Source of the DNA: Pseudomonadota bacterium
GTDB taxonomy: Bacteria > Pseudomonadota > Alphaproteobacteria > Rhizobiales > Xanthobacteraceae
Length of the DNA stretch: 64,000 nucleotides
Reading direction: 5' to 3'
NCBI GenBank assembly: GCA_023451825.1
Contig: JAEXYA010000034.1
Location: 62,001-126,000 of the forward strand
In this document: piece by piece, positions 27,461 to 35,599 of the stretch
How positions within the stretch are numbered: position 1 is the first letter of the stretch
How the letters are laid out: each line of letters starts with the position of its first letter
The notes under the pieces: model-generated
What the model was told of the DNA's origin: nothing
What the model saw: the letters and a program-made list of their open reading frames with translations, nothing else
Database searches by the model: none
Program-made: the position numbers and the translations under genes

Positions 27461-28465
27461 ATGAGCGACGGACAAACGGACATATCCGGGGAGCAACGGG
27501 CAGCGATCGATGCTGCTGTGCTTGCCGTCGTTGGATCAGGTACCGAGAAGACGATCACGCCGGTCCTTGGCGGCGTATCGGGTGCGCTGGTGTATCGGAT
27601 CGATGCTGGCGGCCATCGCTTCGTCTTGCGTATGGAAGGGACTGCAACCCGTCGTCACAATCCGCACCAATATCACGCCATGCGCATCGCTGCGGACATG
27701 AAGCTCGCGCCCCGCATCCACCATCTTGATGAAGAGTCCGGCACCGTCGTGATGGACTTCATCGAGGATCGTCGCCTGGAGACTTATCCGGGCGGACCTG
27801 CGGGCCTCGCCGCGGCCGTGGGCGAGTTGCTTGCAAAGTTGCAAGACCTACCGTTTTTCCAGCAGACCATTGCCTATCCAAATGTCGCAGAACGGCTCTG
27901 GGCGAAGGTCTGCGGATCCGGCATGTTTGCCGATGGCGTGCTTGATCCATATTCCGAGAAGTTGAAGCATGTGGTCGCGGCTTATGACGCGGGTTCTGTT
28001 CAGCCCGTTGCCGGGCACAATGACGTATTGCCGCGCAATCTGCTGTTCGATGGAAATCGTTTGTGGCTGATCGATTGGGAAGGGGCGTCGCTCAATGATC
28101 CGCTGATCGATGTCGGCACCGCGCTCGACAATTTTGCGCCGACGCCCGAATTGGAAGACCAGTTGCTGCTGGCGTGGCGCAAACGGTCGCTGGCGGCGCA
28201 TGAGCGCGACAGGCTGACGCTGATCCGTGCGCTCAATCGTCTCGCTTATGCCAGCATTCTATTTCGCGCGGCAGCGCAGGCGCCAAGGTCGGCTCCCATG
28301 TGTGATCTCTCTGCCTTGACGTCGATCGCATTTGAAAACGCGTTTCGCGAAGGACGGCTCAAGCCCGAGACGCCGGAAGCCAGCCTCGCCCTCGGCAAGA
28401 TGTTCCTTGAAGCGTTTTTGACGGGAGGCGCAGCGCCGGGATTGCCTCCTTTGTTCATGCGCTGA
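27461..28465 (+). CDS. Aminoglycoside phosphotransferase/choline kinase-like protein
   Basis: A protein of 334 residues from the ATG at 27461, or 345 from an in-frame ATG at 27428; neither has a strong ribosome-binding site. It has a kinase-like fold: an N-lobe VLGGVSGALVYRID, a DFIEDRR hinge, the catalytic loop GHNDVLPRNLLFD with the Brenner-type HNDxxxxN signature, and a metal-binding WLIDWEGA. These match the APH family (choline/ethanolamine kinases, small-molecule kinases). The substrate is unknown, and a resistance role should not be assumed. It is the first of three genes lying between murG and murC, unrelated to cell wall synthesis as far as sequence shows. Confidence 0.8.
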   Translation: MSDGQTDISGEQRAAIDAAVLAVVGSGTEKTITPVLGGVSGALVYRIDAGGHRFVLRMEGTATRRHNPHQYHAMRIAADMKLAPRIHHLDEESGTVVMDFIEDRRLETYPGGPAGLAAAVGELLAKLQDLPFFQQTIAYPNVAERLWAKVCGSGMFADGVLDPYSEKLKHVVAAYDAGSVQPVAGHNDVLPRNLLFDGNRLWLIDWEGASLNDPLIDVGTALDNFAPTPELEDQLLLAWRKRSLAAHERDRLTLIRALNRLAYASILFRAAAQAPRSAPMCDLSALTSIAFENAFREGRLKPETPEASLALGKMFLEAFLTGGAAPGLPPLFMR

Positions 28466-28471
28466 AGCGCT

Positions 28472-29377
28472 TCAAAGTCTCACATGCTCCGCCATGTAAT
28501 CCAGAAATGCCCGTACGCGTGCCGGCAATTGTCCGCCATGTCCGACAAACACCGCATGGATCGGCTCGATATCGCCGGGATTGAAGTCGTCCAGCACCGG
28601 CACGAGACGGCCTGCGACAATGTCTGCTTCCACATGAAAGCGTGCGAGCCGTGCCAGCCCCATGCCCGCCCGCGCGATCCGGTGCATCGCTTCGCCGTCG
28701 CTCACCAGCGCATTGCCTGACGGCATCACGGTGATCGTTTCACCGTCCTGCAATCGAAATGGCCAGCCGCTTTTCCATTTGCCGAACGAGAAATCGAGCA
28801 GGTTGTGGCTGCGAAGATCGTCCGGCGTCTTTGGCACGCCGCGTTCGGCGAGATAGGCAGGCGAGGCGACGATGACCATCCGGCTCTCGCCGAGCTTTCG
28901 CGCCAGCAAGCGTGACTCGCGCATGGGCCCGACGCGGATCGCAATATCGGCGCGCTGTTCAAGCAGATCGACGACAAGATCGGTCAGCGTCACATCGACC
29001 TTGATATCAGGATAGCGCTTCGCGAAGGCCGGCAGCAGCGGCAACAGATGATGCAATCCGAATGGCACGCTGGTGTTGACGCGCAGCAGGCCACTCGGTG
29101 TCGCGCCCACCGCAGCTTCGCGCTCGGCGATGGCAATCTCGTCGAGGATGCGGAGCGCGCGTTCGTAAAACGCCGTGCCTTCGGGGGTCAGTTGCAGTTT
29201 TCGCGTGGAGCGGTTGATCAGCCGTACGCCAAGCCGTGCTTCCAGCCTGGCGACCAGCTTGCTCACCGCAGAGGGCGTCATCCGAAAAGCACGGGCCGCC
29301 ATGGAGAACCCACCGAGCTCGACTACCCGGGTGAATACTTCCATTTCGCCCGAGCGATTGACGTCCAGTCGGCTCAT
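28472..29377 (-). CDS. LysR-family transcriptional regulator
   Basis: A 301-residue regulator with a winged helix-turn-helix at about residues 12-70 (FTRVVELGGFSMAARAF, TPSAVSKLVARLEARLG) and a substrate-binding domain from about 95. The subgroup resembles those acting with oxidative or drug-related transporters (GLLRVNTSVPFGLHHLLP). It is divergent from the MFS gene at 29467 across an 89-bp intergenic region holding CATAA-N10-TTATG, so it most probably controls that transporter. The inducer is unknown. Its 3' end lies 6 bp from the convergent kinase-like gene. Confidence 0.92.
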   Translation of the reverse strand: MSRLDVNRSGEMEVFTRVVELGGFSMAARAFRMTPSAVSKLVARLEARLGVRLINRSTRKLQLTPEGTAFYERALRILDEIAIAEREAAVGATPSGLLRVNTSVPFGLHHLLPLLPAFAKRYPDIKVDVTLTDLVVDLLEQRADIAIRVGPMRESRLLARKLGESRMVIVASPAYLAERGVPKTPDDLRSHNLLDFSFGKWKSGWPFRLQDGETITVMPSGNALVSDGEAMHRIARAGMGLARLARFHVEADIVAGRLVPVLDDFNPGDIEPIHAVFVGHGGQLPARVRAFLDYMAEHVRL

Positions 29378-29390
29378 TGTGAGTTCAGTT

Positions 29391-29410
29391 CATAAATATT
29401 GTTCCTTATG
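29391..29410. promoter_or_regulatory. Candidate LysR operator between the LysR and MFS genes
   Basis: CATAA (29391-29395) and TTATG (29406-29410) form an inverted repeat with a 10-bp spacer in an AT-rich patch, next to the LysR start codon (29377). The spacing resembles the T-N11-A dyads bound by LysR regulators. This is position-based inference. Confidence 0.4.
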
Positions 29411-29466
29411 CATGTCTATCTCATCTATACCGGTCGGTCCATATCCGACGGATCAATCCTCCGTTC

Positions 29467-30651
29467 ATGGATTTTGCCATGCCTCTCGCACTTTACGCGC
29501 TTACCGCCGGCGCTTTCGGAATTGGCGTCACTGAATTCGTCATCATGGGCCTCCTGATCGAGGTCGGCCGCGATCTCGGCGTCTCCATTCCGGCCGCGGG
29601 GCTCCTGATCTCCGGTTATGCGCTCGGCGTCGTGGTGGGGGCCCCGATCATGACGGTCGCCACCGGCCGCTGGCCGCGCAAGATGGTGCTGCTGGTGCTG
29701 ATGGGCATCTTCACCATCGGCAATCTCGCTTGCGCCTTTGCGCCGGACTATTGGAGCTTGATGGCTGCGCGCGTGCTGACGGCCTTCGCGCACGGCACTT
29801 TCTTCGGTGTCGGCTCGGTGGTGGCCACCAGCCTTGTGCCCGAGAACAAGAAGGCTTCGGCCATTTCCGTGATGTTCGCGGGCCTCACGGTGGCGACCAT
29901 TCTCGGCGTGCCGTTCGGCACCTGGCTTGGCCAAGCCTATGGATGGCGCTCGACCTTTGCCGCGGTGACCGTGGTTGGCGTGTTTGCGATGGCAGCCGTG
30001 GCGCTGCTGGTGCCGAAGATCGAGATGCGCGAGGGACATACGCGCCTGTCCGACGATCTCGCTGTGCTGATGCGCCCGCAGGTGCTGCTGGGCCTGCTCA
30101 CCACGATCCTCGGCTGGATCGGCATCTTTGCGCTGTTCACTTACATCGCGCCGATCCTCACGCGGATGTCGGGCTTTTCCGATGCTGCCGTATCGCCGAT
30201 CCTGCTGCTGTTCGGTGGCGGCGCCATCGTCGGCAATCTACTTGGCGGTCGCTTTGCCGATCGTTGGCCGACAGGCAGCGTGATCGGCACGCTGCTATTG
30301 CTTGCCATCGTGCTGGGTCTGGTCGCCGTCACGGCAAACAATCAGATCGCGATCGTCATCGCTGTTACGCTGCTCGGTGCGGCGGCCTTCGCCACAGCGG
30401 CGCCGCTGCAGATCGCCGTGTTGCGCCACGCGACGGGCGCCGGGCAGAGCCTCGCTTCGAGCTTCAACATTGCCGCATTCAATCTCGGCAATGCGATCGG
30501 TGCCTGGCTCGGTGGTGCCGTCATCGCACAAATGAGTCTCGCGGCTGTGCCGTGGATTGCCGCGCTGGCCCCGCTCGCTGCCGTCCTCGTGGTTCTGGGC
30601 GCACAGCGTCTGGGCAATGCGCAGGCGCCGGTTCCGATGGCTGCGGAATAG
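29467..30651 (+). CDS. DHA1-family MFS efflux transporter (AraJ/YdhP type)
   Basis: A 394-residue inner-membrane transporter with 12 predicted helices. The opening ALTAGAFGIGVTEFVIMGLL and GYALGVVVGAPIMTVATGRWPRK are typical of the AraJ/YdhP drug/sugar efflux subgroup. The start is the ATG at 29467; an ATG four codons later is possible. It is divergent from, and probably regulated by, the LysR gene. Substrate unknown. It ends 160 bp before murC, with a palindromic repeat at 30706 between them. Confidence 0.92.
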   Translation: MDFAMPLALYALTAGAFGIGVTEFVIMGLLIEVGRDLGVSIPAAGLLISGYALGVVVGAPIMTVATGRWPRKMVLLVLMGIFTIGNLACAFAPDYWSLMAARVLTAFAHGTFFGVGSVVATSLVPENKKASAISVMFAGLTVATILGVPFGTWLGQAYGWRSTFAAVTVVGVFAMAAVALLVPKIEMREGHTRLSDDLAVLMRPQVLLGLLTTILGWIGIFALFTYIAPILTRMSGFSDAAVSPILLLFGGGAIVGNLLGGRFADRWPTGSVIGTLLLLAIVLGLVAVTANNQIAIVIAVTLLGAAAFATAAPLQIAVLRHATGAGQSLASSFNIAAFNLGNAIGAWLGGAVIAQMSLAAVPWIAALAPLAAVLVVLGAQRLGNAQAPVPMAAE

Positions 30652-30705
30652 GAGCGATTCGGCGGGATTTGCCCTGCCAGCAAGCCAAATATCGTTCACT
30701 TTCGT

Positions 30706-30730
30706 GATGGCCGGGCTTGTCCCGGCCATC
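30706..30730. repeat. GATGGCCGGG hairpin repeat
   Basis: GATGGCCGGG (30706-30715) and CCCGGCCATC (30721-30730) pair perfectly around CTTGT. It lies 55 bp after the MFS stop and 82 bp before murC. It may end the MFS transcript, but it lacks a T-run; the ATGGCCGGGCTTGTCCCGGCCAT core resembles a dispersed repeat. Confidence 0.55.
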
Positions 30731-30811
30731 TGCGTCTGTTTGAAGGAGTCATGTGCCCGGTGCTGCGCCGGGCGTGACGAAAGACGAGATTCCCATGAGC
30801 GAGATCTTCCG

Positions 30812-32215
30812 ATGAGACTGCCGCGCGAGATCGGACCCATTCACTTTGTCGGCATCGGCGGCATCGGCATGAGCGGCATCGCCGAGGTGCTGTGCAATCT
30901 CGGCTACACCGTGCAGGGCTCGGACGCGTCGGAAAACGCCAACGTCAATCGGTTGCGCGAGAAGGGCATCACCATCCATGTCGGCCACACCGCGGAGAAC
31001 GTCTCCGGTGCCGACGTGCTCGTGGTTTCCACTGCGATCAAGCGCGACAATCCCGAACTGATGGCCGCGCGCGCGCAGCGCATTCCCGTCGTTCGCCGTG
31101 CCGAGATGCTGGCCGAGCTGATGCGCCTGAAGAGCTGCGTCGCCATCGCCGGCACCCACGGCAAGACCACGACGACCTCGATGGTCGCGGCTCTTCTCGA
31201 TGCCGGTGAACTCGACCCCACCGTCATCAATGGCGGCATCATCAATGCCTACGGCACCAATGCACGGCTTGGCGGCGGCGAATGGATGGTGGTGGAAGCC
31301 GACGAGAGCGACGGCACCTTCCTGAAGCTGCCGACCGATGTCGCCATCGTCACCAATGTCGATCCCGAACATCTCGATCACTTCAAGACATTCGACAATG
31401 TGCAGGACGCGTTCCGCAATTTCGTCGAGAACGTGCCGTTCTACGGTTTTGCGGTGATGTGCATCGATCATCCCGTGGTGCAGACCATCGTCGGCAAGAT
31501 CGAGGACCGGCGCATCATTACTTACGGTCAGAACCCGCAGGCGGATGCGCGGCTGGTCGATCTCAAGCCGGCCAATGGCGGCTCGAGCTTCAAGGTCGCG
31601 TTCCGCGACCGCAAGGCAGGCACGACGCATGAGATCGATAATCTGCTGCTGCCGATGCCGGGCCGTCATAACGCGCTCAATGCCACGGCCGCGATCGCTG
31701 TCGCGCATGAGCTCGGCATTTCCGATGAGCAGATCCGAAAGGCGATCTCATCCTTCGGTGGCGTGAAGCGCCGCTTCACCAAGACCGGCGAATGGAACGG
31801 GGTCTCCATCATCGACGACTACGGCCATCATCCGGTCGAGATCGCAGCCGTGCTGCGTGCGGCGCGCGAGAGCACCGCGGGCAAGGTGATCGCTGTGGTG
31901 CAGCCGCATCGCTATACGCGCCTGCAGTCGCTGTTCGAGGAATTCTGCACCTGCTTCAATGATGCGGATACGGTCATCGTTGCGGAAGTCTATGCCGCCG
32001 GCGAAGCACCGATCCCCGGCATCGACCGCGACAATTACGTCCTCGGCCTGCGTGCGCACGGTCACCGCGAAGTGATCCCGCTGTCGGAATCGGCGGCGCT
32101 TGCCGGCCTCGTTGCCGGTGTGGCGAAGAGCGGCGACACGGTCGTGTGCCTCGGTGCCGGCAATATCACCCAGTGGGCTTATGCGCTGCCGGGTGAATTG
32201 AAGGCATTGGGCTAA
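30812..32215 (+). CDS. murC: UDP-N-acetylmuramate:L-alanine ligase
   Basis: A 467-residue first Mur ligase of the stem-peptide pathway. The N-terminal Rossmann segment HFVGIGGIGMSGIAEVL, the P-loop GTHGKTTTTSM (about residue 114), EADESDGTF and DDYGHHPVEI are all present. A longer in-frame read-through to 30557 is rejected because it runs back into the MFS gene in another frame and through a hairpin repeat. A six-codon frame (30795-30815) ends on the murC start codon (ATGA), which could couple initiation. Separation from murG by 3.4 kb means it needs its own promoter. murB follows after 4 bp. Confidence 0.97.
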   Translation: MRLPREIGPIHFVGIGGIGMSGIAEVLCNLGYTVQGSDASENANVNRLREKGITIHVGHTAENVSGADVLVVSTAIKRDNPELMAARAQRIPVVRRAEMLAELMRLKSCVAIAGTHGKTTTTSMVAALLDAGELDPTVINGGIINAYGTNARLGGGEWMVVEADESDGTFLKLPTDVAIVTNVDPEHLDHFKTFDNVQDAFRNFVENVPFYGFAVMCIDHPVVQTIVGKIEDRRIITYGQNPQADARLVDLKPANGGSSFKVAFRDRKAGTTHEIDNLLLPMPGRHNALNATAAIAVAHELGISDEQIRKAISSFGGVKRRFTKTGEWNGVSIIDDYGHHPVEIAAVLRAARESTAGKVIAVVQPHRYTRLQSLFEEFCTCFNDADTVIVAEVYAAGEAPIPGIDRDNYVLGLRAHGHREVIPLSESAALAGLVAGVAKSGDTVVCLGAGNITQWAYALPGELKALG

Positions 32216-32219
32216 ACGC

Positions 32220-33143
32220 GTGAGCGGCTTTCCTGACATCTCCGCTGATCTGAAATCATCGATGCCCGAGCTTCGCGGGCGTCTGCTTGCGAACGAGTCC
32301 CTCGCGCCATTGACTTGGTTTCGTGTCGGTGGTCCCGCGCAACTCCTTTTCACGCCGGCGGATGAGGATGATCTCGCTTACTTCCTGTCCAAGCTGCCAT
32401 CGGACATTCCTGTCACTGTCGTCGGCGTCGGCTCCAACCTGATCGTACGCGATGGCGGCATCGAAGGCGTCGTCATTCGCCTGAGCCCGCGCGGTTTCGG
32501 TCAGGTGACGATCGATGGCGATGTCGTCACCGCAGGCACCGCTGCCCTCGACAAGCGCGTGGCGGAGGCCGCTGCCGCCGCCAATATCGGTGGTCTCGAA
32601 TTCTACTATGGCATTCCGGGTTCGATCGGCGGCGCGCTGCGCATGAATGCGGGAGCCAATGGCGGCGAGACCAAGGATGTGCTGGTCGAAGCCGTCGGCA
32701 TCGGCCGCGACGGCACGAAACACGTCTTCGACAATGCCGGCATGCAGTTCGTCTATCGCAACTCCGGCGTCGATCCGTCGATCATCTTCACGTCAGCGAA
32801 GTTTCGTGGGCCGATCACCGATCCCGCCGCGATCCGCGTGCGCATGAACGAAGTCCAGGCGCATCGCGAGATGGCGCAGCCGATCCGCGAAAAGACGGGC
32901 GGCTCGACCTTCAAGAATCCGCCAGGTCATTCCGCGTGGAAACTGGTGGATGCCGCCGGGTGCCGCGGGCTACGTGTCGGCGGCGCGCAGGTGTCGGAAA
33001 TGCACTGCAATTTCCTGATCAACACCGGCGATGCCACGGCGCATGATATCGAGACGCTGGGCGACACCGTGCGCGAACGCGTGCTGGCGCAGTCCGGCAT
33101 CGATCTCCACTGGGAGATCAAGCGGATCGGTGTGAAGCCGTAG
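32220..33143 (+). CDS. murB: UDP-N-acetylenolpyruvoylglucosamine reductase
   Basis: A 307-residue FAD enzyme reducing UDP-GlcNAc-enolpyruvate to UDP-MurNAc with NADPH. It shows the FAD-binding motif VVGVGSNLIVRDGG, FYYGIPGSIGGALRMNAGANG, the KTGGSTFKNP serine loop (catalytic proton donor), and HCNFLIN (type I MurB). The start is a GTG at 32220, just after murC. Its TAG stop (33141-33143) lies inside the first arm of a GTAGGG palindromic repeat, so the repeat supplies the termination codon. Confidence 0.96.
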   Translation: MSGFPDISADLKSSMPELRGRLLANESLAPLTWFRVGGPAQLLFTPADEDDLAYFLSKLPSDIPVTVVGVGSNLIVRDGGIEGVVIRLSPRGFGQVTIDGDVVTAGTAALDKRVAEAAAAANIGGLEFYYGIPGSIGGALRMNAGANGGETKDVLVEAVGIGRDGTKHVFDNAGMQFVYRNSGVDPSIIFTSAKFRGPITDPAAIRVRMNEVQAHREMAQPIREKTGGSTFKNPPGHSAWKLVDAAGCRGLRVGGAQVSEMHCNFLINTGDATAHDIETLGDTVRERVLAQSGIDLHWEIKRIGVKP

Positions 33144-33227
33144 GGCGGATGAGCGCAGCGTCATCCGCCGGCCGAGTTCAAGATTGAAATTCCGCGGCGG
33201 ATTACGGCTTCGCCTCCTCCGCCCTAC
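33138..33227. repeat. Composite GTAGGGCGGATGAGCG palindrome between murB and the DUF4239 gene
   Basis: Left part GCCGTAGGGCGGATGAGCGC...GCGTCATCCGCC, right part CCGCGGCGGATTACGG...CCTCCGCCCTAC. The two halves are joined by GGCCGAGTTCA, the same joint as in the copy at 56002. It fills the convergent gap completely and begins before the murB stop, so it may end both transcripts. Confidence 0.75.
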
Positions 33228-33230
33228 AAA

Positions 33231-34040
33231 TCACTTCGGCGCTGGCGGCAACGCAGCTCCTGGCCCGAGTGCGGGCAGCGTCTGCAAGTGCTCCAGCGGC
33301 TCCTTGGAGACACGGAAGGCGCCATCATAGGGATGCTCCTGCAACGCGATCAGGCCGAGCGCCACGACGGCTGCGCTGCCGAACACGCTGAGCGCGGTGA
33401 GCATCGCGCGTGGCCGGTCCAGATGCACCAGCGCGAGGCCGACCTGTGTGAGCAGTCCGAGGATCAGCACCGATACCCATTTCAGATCGTTGGTCTGGTC
33501 GGCCGCGATGCTCAGGCGTTCGCTTCGCGCCGTACCTGCGCGGATCGTGGCGGCAAGCAATGCGACTTGCACGGGCGTTCCGGAGTCCCGGCCGACGCTG
33601 AGGTCGCTGACCTCGCGAAGCACGTCGTCATAAGCCACTTCGGTGCGCGGCGATGCTTCGCCCTTCATCATTGCCGGCCATTCATCCGTCAAAACCGAGC
33701 TGACATAGACTTTGAGCGCTGTGCGGATATCCGTCATGTCGGAGGTGGCGGCCACGCTCAGGGCGTAGACATTGCGGATTTCGCTGGCCTCGGCCTGCAT
33801 CGCGCGCACGGCATGTCGGCCGCGCTCGCCGACGTCGCTGGCGAGAAAGCCGGTGAGCAGGCCGAACAAGATCGCCACAGACGAGAAGAATGGCGCCACG
33901 ATGCCGTTCGATTTCTGGATCTGCTTGCGCAGCGGCGAGCCGAAACTCAGGAAAACGAGAAACAGCGCCGCGCCGTAATACAATACGCACAGCGTGGCGA
34001 AGATGCCGAACGTGTTGAAGTCGAGCCAGGCTCTCGTCAT
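33231..34040 (-). CDS. DUF4239 (bestrophin-like) membrane protein
   Basis: A 269-residue protein from the ATG at 34040; a further 17 codons upstream are possible. Topology: two hydrophobic segments near the N-terminus (FGIFATLCVLYYGAALFLVF; APFFSSVAILFGLLTGFLAS), a soluble helical middle with EASEIRNVYAL, and two segments near the C-terminus (WVSVLILGLLTQVGLALV; ALSVFGSAAVVALGLIAL) followed by HPYDGAFRVS. These are features of DUF4239 proteins, which resemble bestrophin channels; transport of small anions is possible but unproven. It runs against the dcw cluster, in the gap between murB and ddl, and may be a passenger gene rather than part of division. Confidence 0.7.
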   Translation of the reverse strand: MTRAWLDFNTFGIFATLCVLYYGAALFLVFLSFGSPLRKQIQKSNGIVAPFFSSVAILFGLLTGFLASDVGERGRHAVRAMQAEASEIRNVYALSVAATSDMTDIRTALKVYVSSVLTDEWPAMMKGEASPRTEVAYDDVLREVSDLSVGRDSGTPVQVALLAATIRAGTARSERLSIAADQTNDLKWVSVLILGLLTQVGLALVHLDRPRAMLTALSVFGSAAVVALGLIALQEHPYDGAFRVSKEPLEHLQTLPALGPGAALPPAPK

Positions 34041-34169
34041 CGCATCTCGTCCATTGATTCTGCTGCGCCTTCGCGCATTGTCGTCGCACAAACCCTTATA
34101 TGACTCGCAACCTCGCGTGCCATCGCCTTGGCAGTATGGTTAGGATGCGGTGATTCGCATGGAGCCCCG

Positions 34170-35210
34170 ATGATGACTGCCTCGATCGCCCCCAACCTGG
34201 TCACCATCGTGTTCGGGGGGCTGAACAAGGAGCGGCTGGTATCTGTCGCTTCGGCGCAGGCTCTGCACGCGACACTGCCTGAGGCGGCGCTCTGGTTCTG
34301 GGATGCCGACGACAACGTCTACGAGACGTCGGGCGCGGCGCTGCTTGGTCATGACCGCCCCTTCGAAAATCCATTCACGGCCGATGGCAAGTCGCTCGGC
34401 TCGCTGGCACAGGCACTCGACAAGGCCAAGGCTGAGGGGCGCGTGCTGGTGCTCGGCATGCATGGCGGCGCAGCCGAGAATGGCGAAGTGCAGGCCATGT
34501 GCGAAGTTCGCGGCGTGGCTTTCACCGGCTCCGGTTCGGCGTCGTCCAATCTTGCGTTCGACAAGGTTGCGGCGAAGCGTTTCGCCGCGATTTCAGGTGT
34601 GCCGATCGCTGCTGGTATCGCGCTTGCCGATATGGAGGCTGCGCTCGACCAGTATGGCAAGCTGATCGCCAAGCCTGCACGCGATGGTTCCAGCTATGGC
34701 CTGATGTTCGTGAATGCGAAGCAGGATCTGGTGGCCGTTCGCAACGCTGCAAAGGTCGAGGACTACGTGATCGAGCCGTTCGTTGCCGGCATCGAGGCGA
34801 CCTGCGCGGTGCTGGAGCAGGGAGATGGCTCGGTGATCGCGCTGCCCCCCATCGAAATCGTCCCCGCCGGCGGTGGCTTCGATTACGAGGCGAAATATCT
34901 CGCCAAATCGACCCAGGAGATCTGTCCCGGCCGCTTTACGCCGGAGGTCACCGCGCAGATCCAGGATCTTGCCGTGCGCGCCCACAAGGCGATGTCCTGC
35001 ACGGGCTATTCGCGATCGGATTTCATCGTGTCGGCCGATGGCCTCGTCTATCTCGAAACCAACACGTTGCCGGGGCTGACCAAGGCGTCGCTCTACCCCA
35101 AGGCGTTGAATGCGCAGGGCATCACGTTTGTGGATTTTCTGAACGGGCAGATTGAGTTGGGCGTAGCCCGGATGCAGCGAAGCGCAATCAGGGGACCGGC
35201 GAACGGCTGA
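34170..35210 (+). CDS. ddl: D-alanine--D-alanine ligase (divergent ATP-grasp variant)
   Basis: A 346-residue ATP-grasp enzyme making D-Ala-D-Ala for MurF. The start at 34170 follows GGAG about 8 bp upstream. Seen: FGGLNKERLVSVASA (in place of the usual GGxSxERxVSLxSG), HGGAAENGEVQAMCE, FTGSGSASSNLAFDK, KPARDGSSYGL, DYEAKYLAKSTQEICPG, GYSRSDFIV and the metal site LETNTLPGLT. The catalytic framework is present but the N-terminal motif is atypical. The last 17 codons (VARMQRSAIRG...) are translated from a palindromic repeat (35161-35253), so the natural end has been extended. It is 390 bp upstream of ftsQ. Confidence 0.9.
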   Translation: MMTASIAPNLVTIVFGGLNKERLVSVASAQALHATLPEAALWFWDADDNVYETSGAALLGHDRPFENPFTADGKSLGSLAQALDKAKAEGRVLVLGMHGGAAENGEVQAMCEVRGVAFTGSGSASSNLAFDKVAAKRFAAISGVPIAAGIALADMEAALDQYGKLIAKPARDGSSYGLMFVNAKQDLVAVRNAAKVEDYVIEPFVAGIEATCAVLEQGDGSVIALPPIEIVPAGGGFDYEAKYLAKSTQEICPGRFTPEVTAQIQDLAVRAHKAMSCTGYSRSDFIVSADGLVYLETNTLPGLTKASLYPKALNAQGITFVDFLNGQIELGVARMQRSAIRGPANG

Positions 35211-35253
35211 CGCTCTGAATCCCGGATTACGCTGCGCTCCATCCGGGCTACGG
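35161..35253. repeat. GTAGCCCGGATGCAGCG palindrome forming the end of ddl
   Basis: GCGTAGCCCGGATGCAGCGAAGCGCAATC on the left pairs with GGATTACGCTGCGCTCCATCCGGGCTACGG on the right. The left arm is inside the ddl reading frame and is translated as ARMQRSAIRG; the right arm lies after the stop at 35210. One GANTC site (35217-35221) is inside. Confidence 0.75.
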
Positions 35254-35599
35254 ACCGTCATCTGCGACCGAACGCCGCCATTACCGCCCTGCCACGGTTC
35301 CTTAACACCCGGCTGCAACACTCCCGCTAAAGTCTTATGAATCCGGGGCAAAATGCCCCCTGATTCCATCCCCTTTACGTTTTGTTTACCAGGACATCCG
35401 AAGGTTAACGCTGGCGGCGCATGTTGCGCTTGGCTGCCGAGGCGTGAGCTTTGCGGGCGTTCCGTATCGTCGCGTATCGATGGAAGTGGTGTCATTCCAG
35501 ACACTTAGTCCGTTCCGGTCTGACCGAGATGTCATCAGCGTCATCGCCAGTGCTTTGGCCCCGCGAAAATGCGGGCACAACCTGTGACGAGCTCGTGGA
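35254..35599. other. ddl-ftsQ intergenic region, probable ftsQAZ promoter
   Basis: About 345 bp without a supported gene. It contains a 28-bp palindrome with GANTC sites at both ends (35339-35366), an AT-rich stretch near 35378-35392, and then GC-rich sequence to the ftsQ start. It is the likely promoter region for ftsQ-ftsA. Confidence 0.55.
35339..35366. promoter_or_regulatory. Palindrome with paired GANTC sites upstream of ftsQ
   Basis: GAATC (35339-35343) and GATTC (35362-35366) are reverse complements. They bracket GGGGCA-AAA-TGCCCC (35345-35359), so the whole is an imperfect palindrome with a CcrM-type methylation site in each arm. In Caulobacter, GANTC methylation with GcrA controls division genes including ftsZ and mipZ; a similar role here is inference. 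Confidence 0.45.

Noticed and set aside
27461..28465. Antibiotic resistance gene (aminoglycoside phosphotransferase)
   Set aside because: Only the general kinase fold is supported; the family includes many metabolic kinases and nothing indicates a drug substrate.
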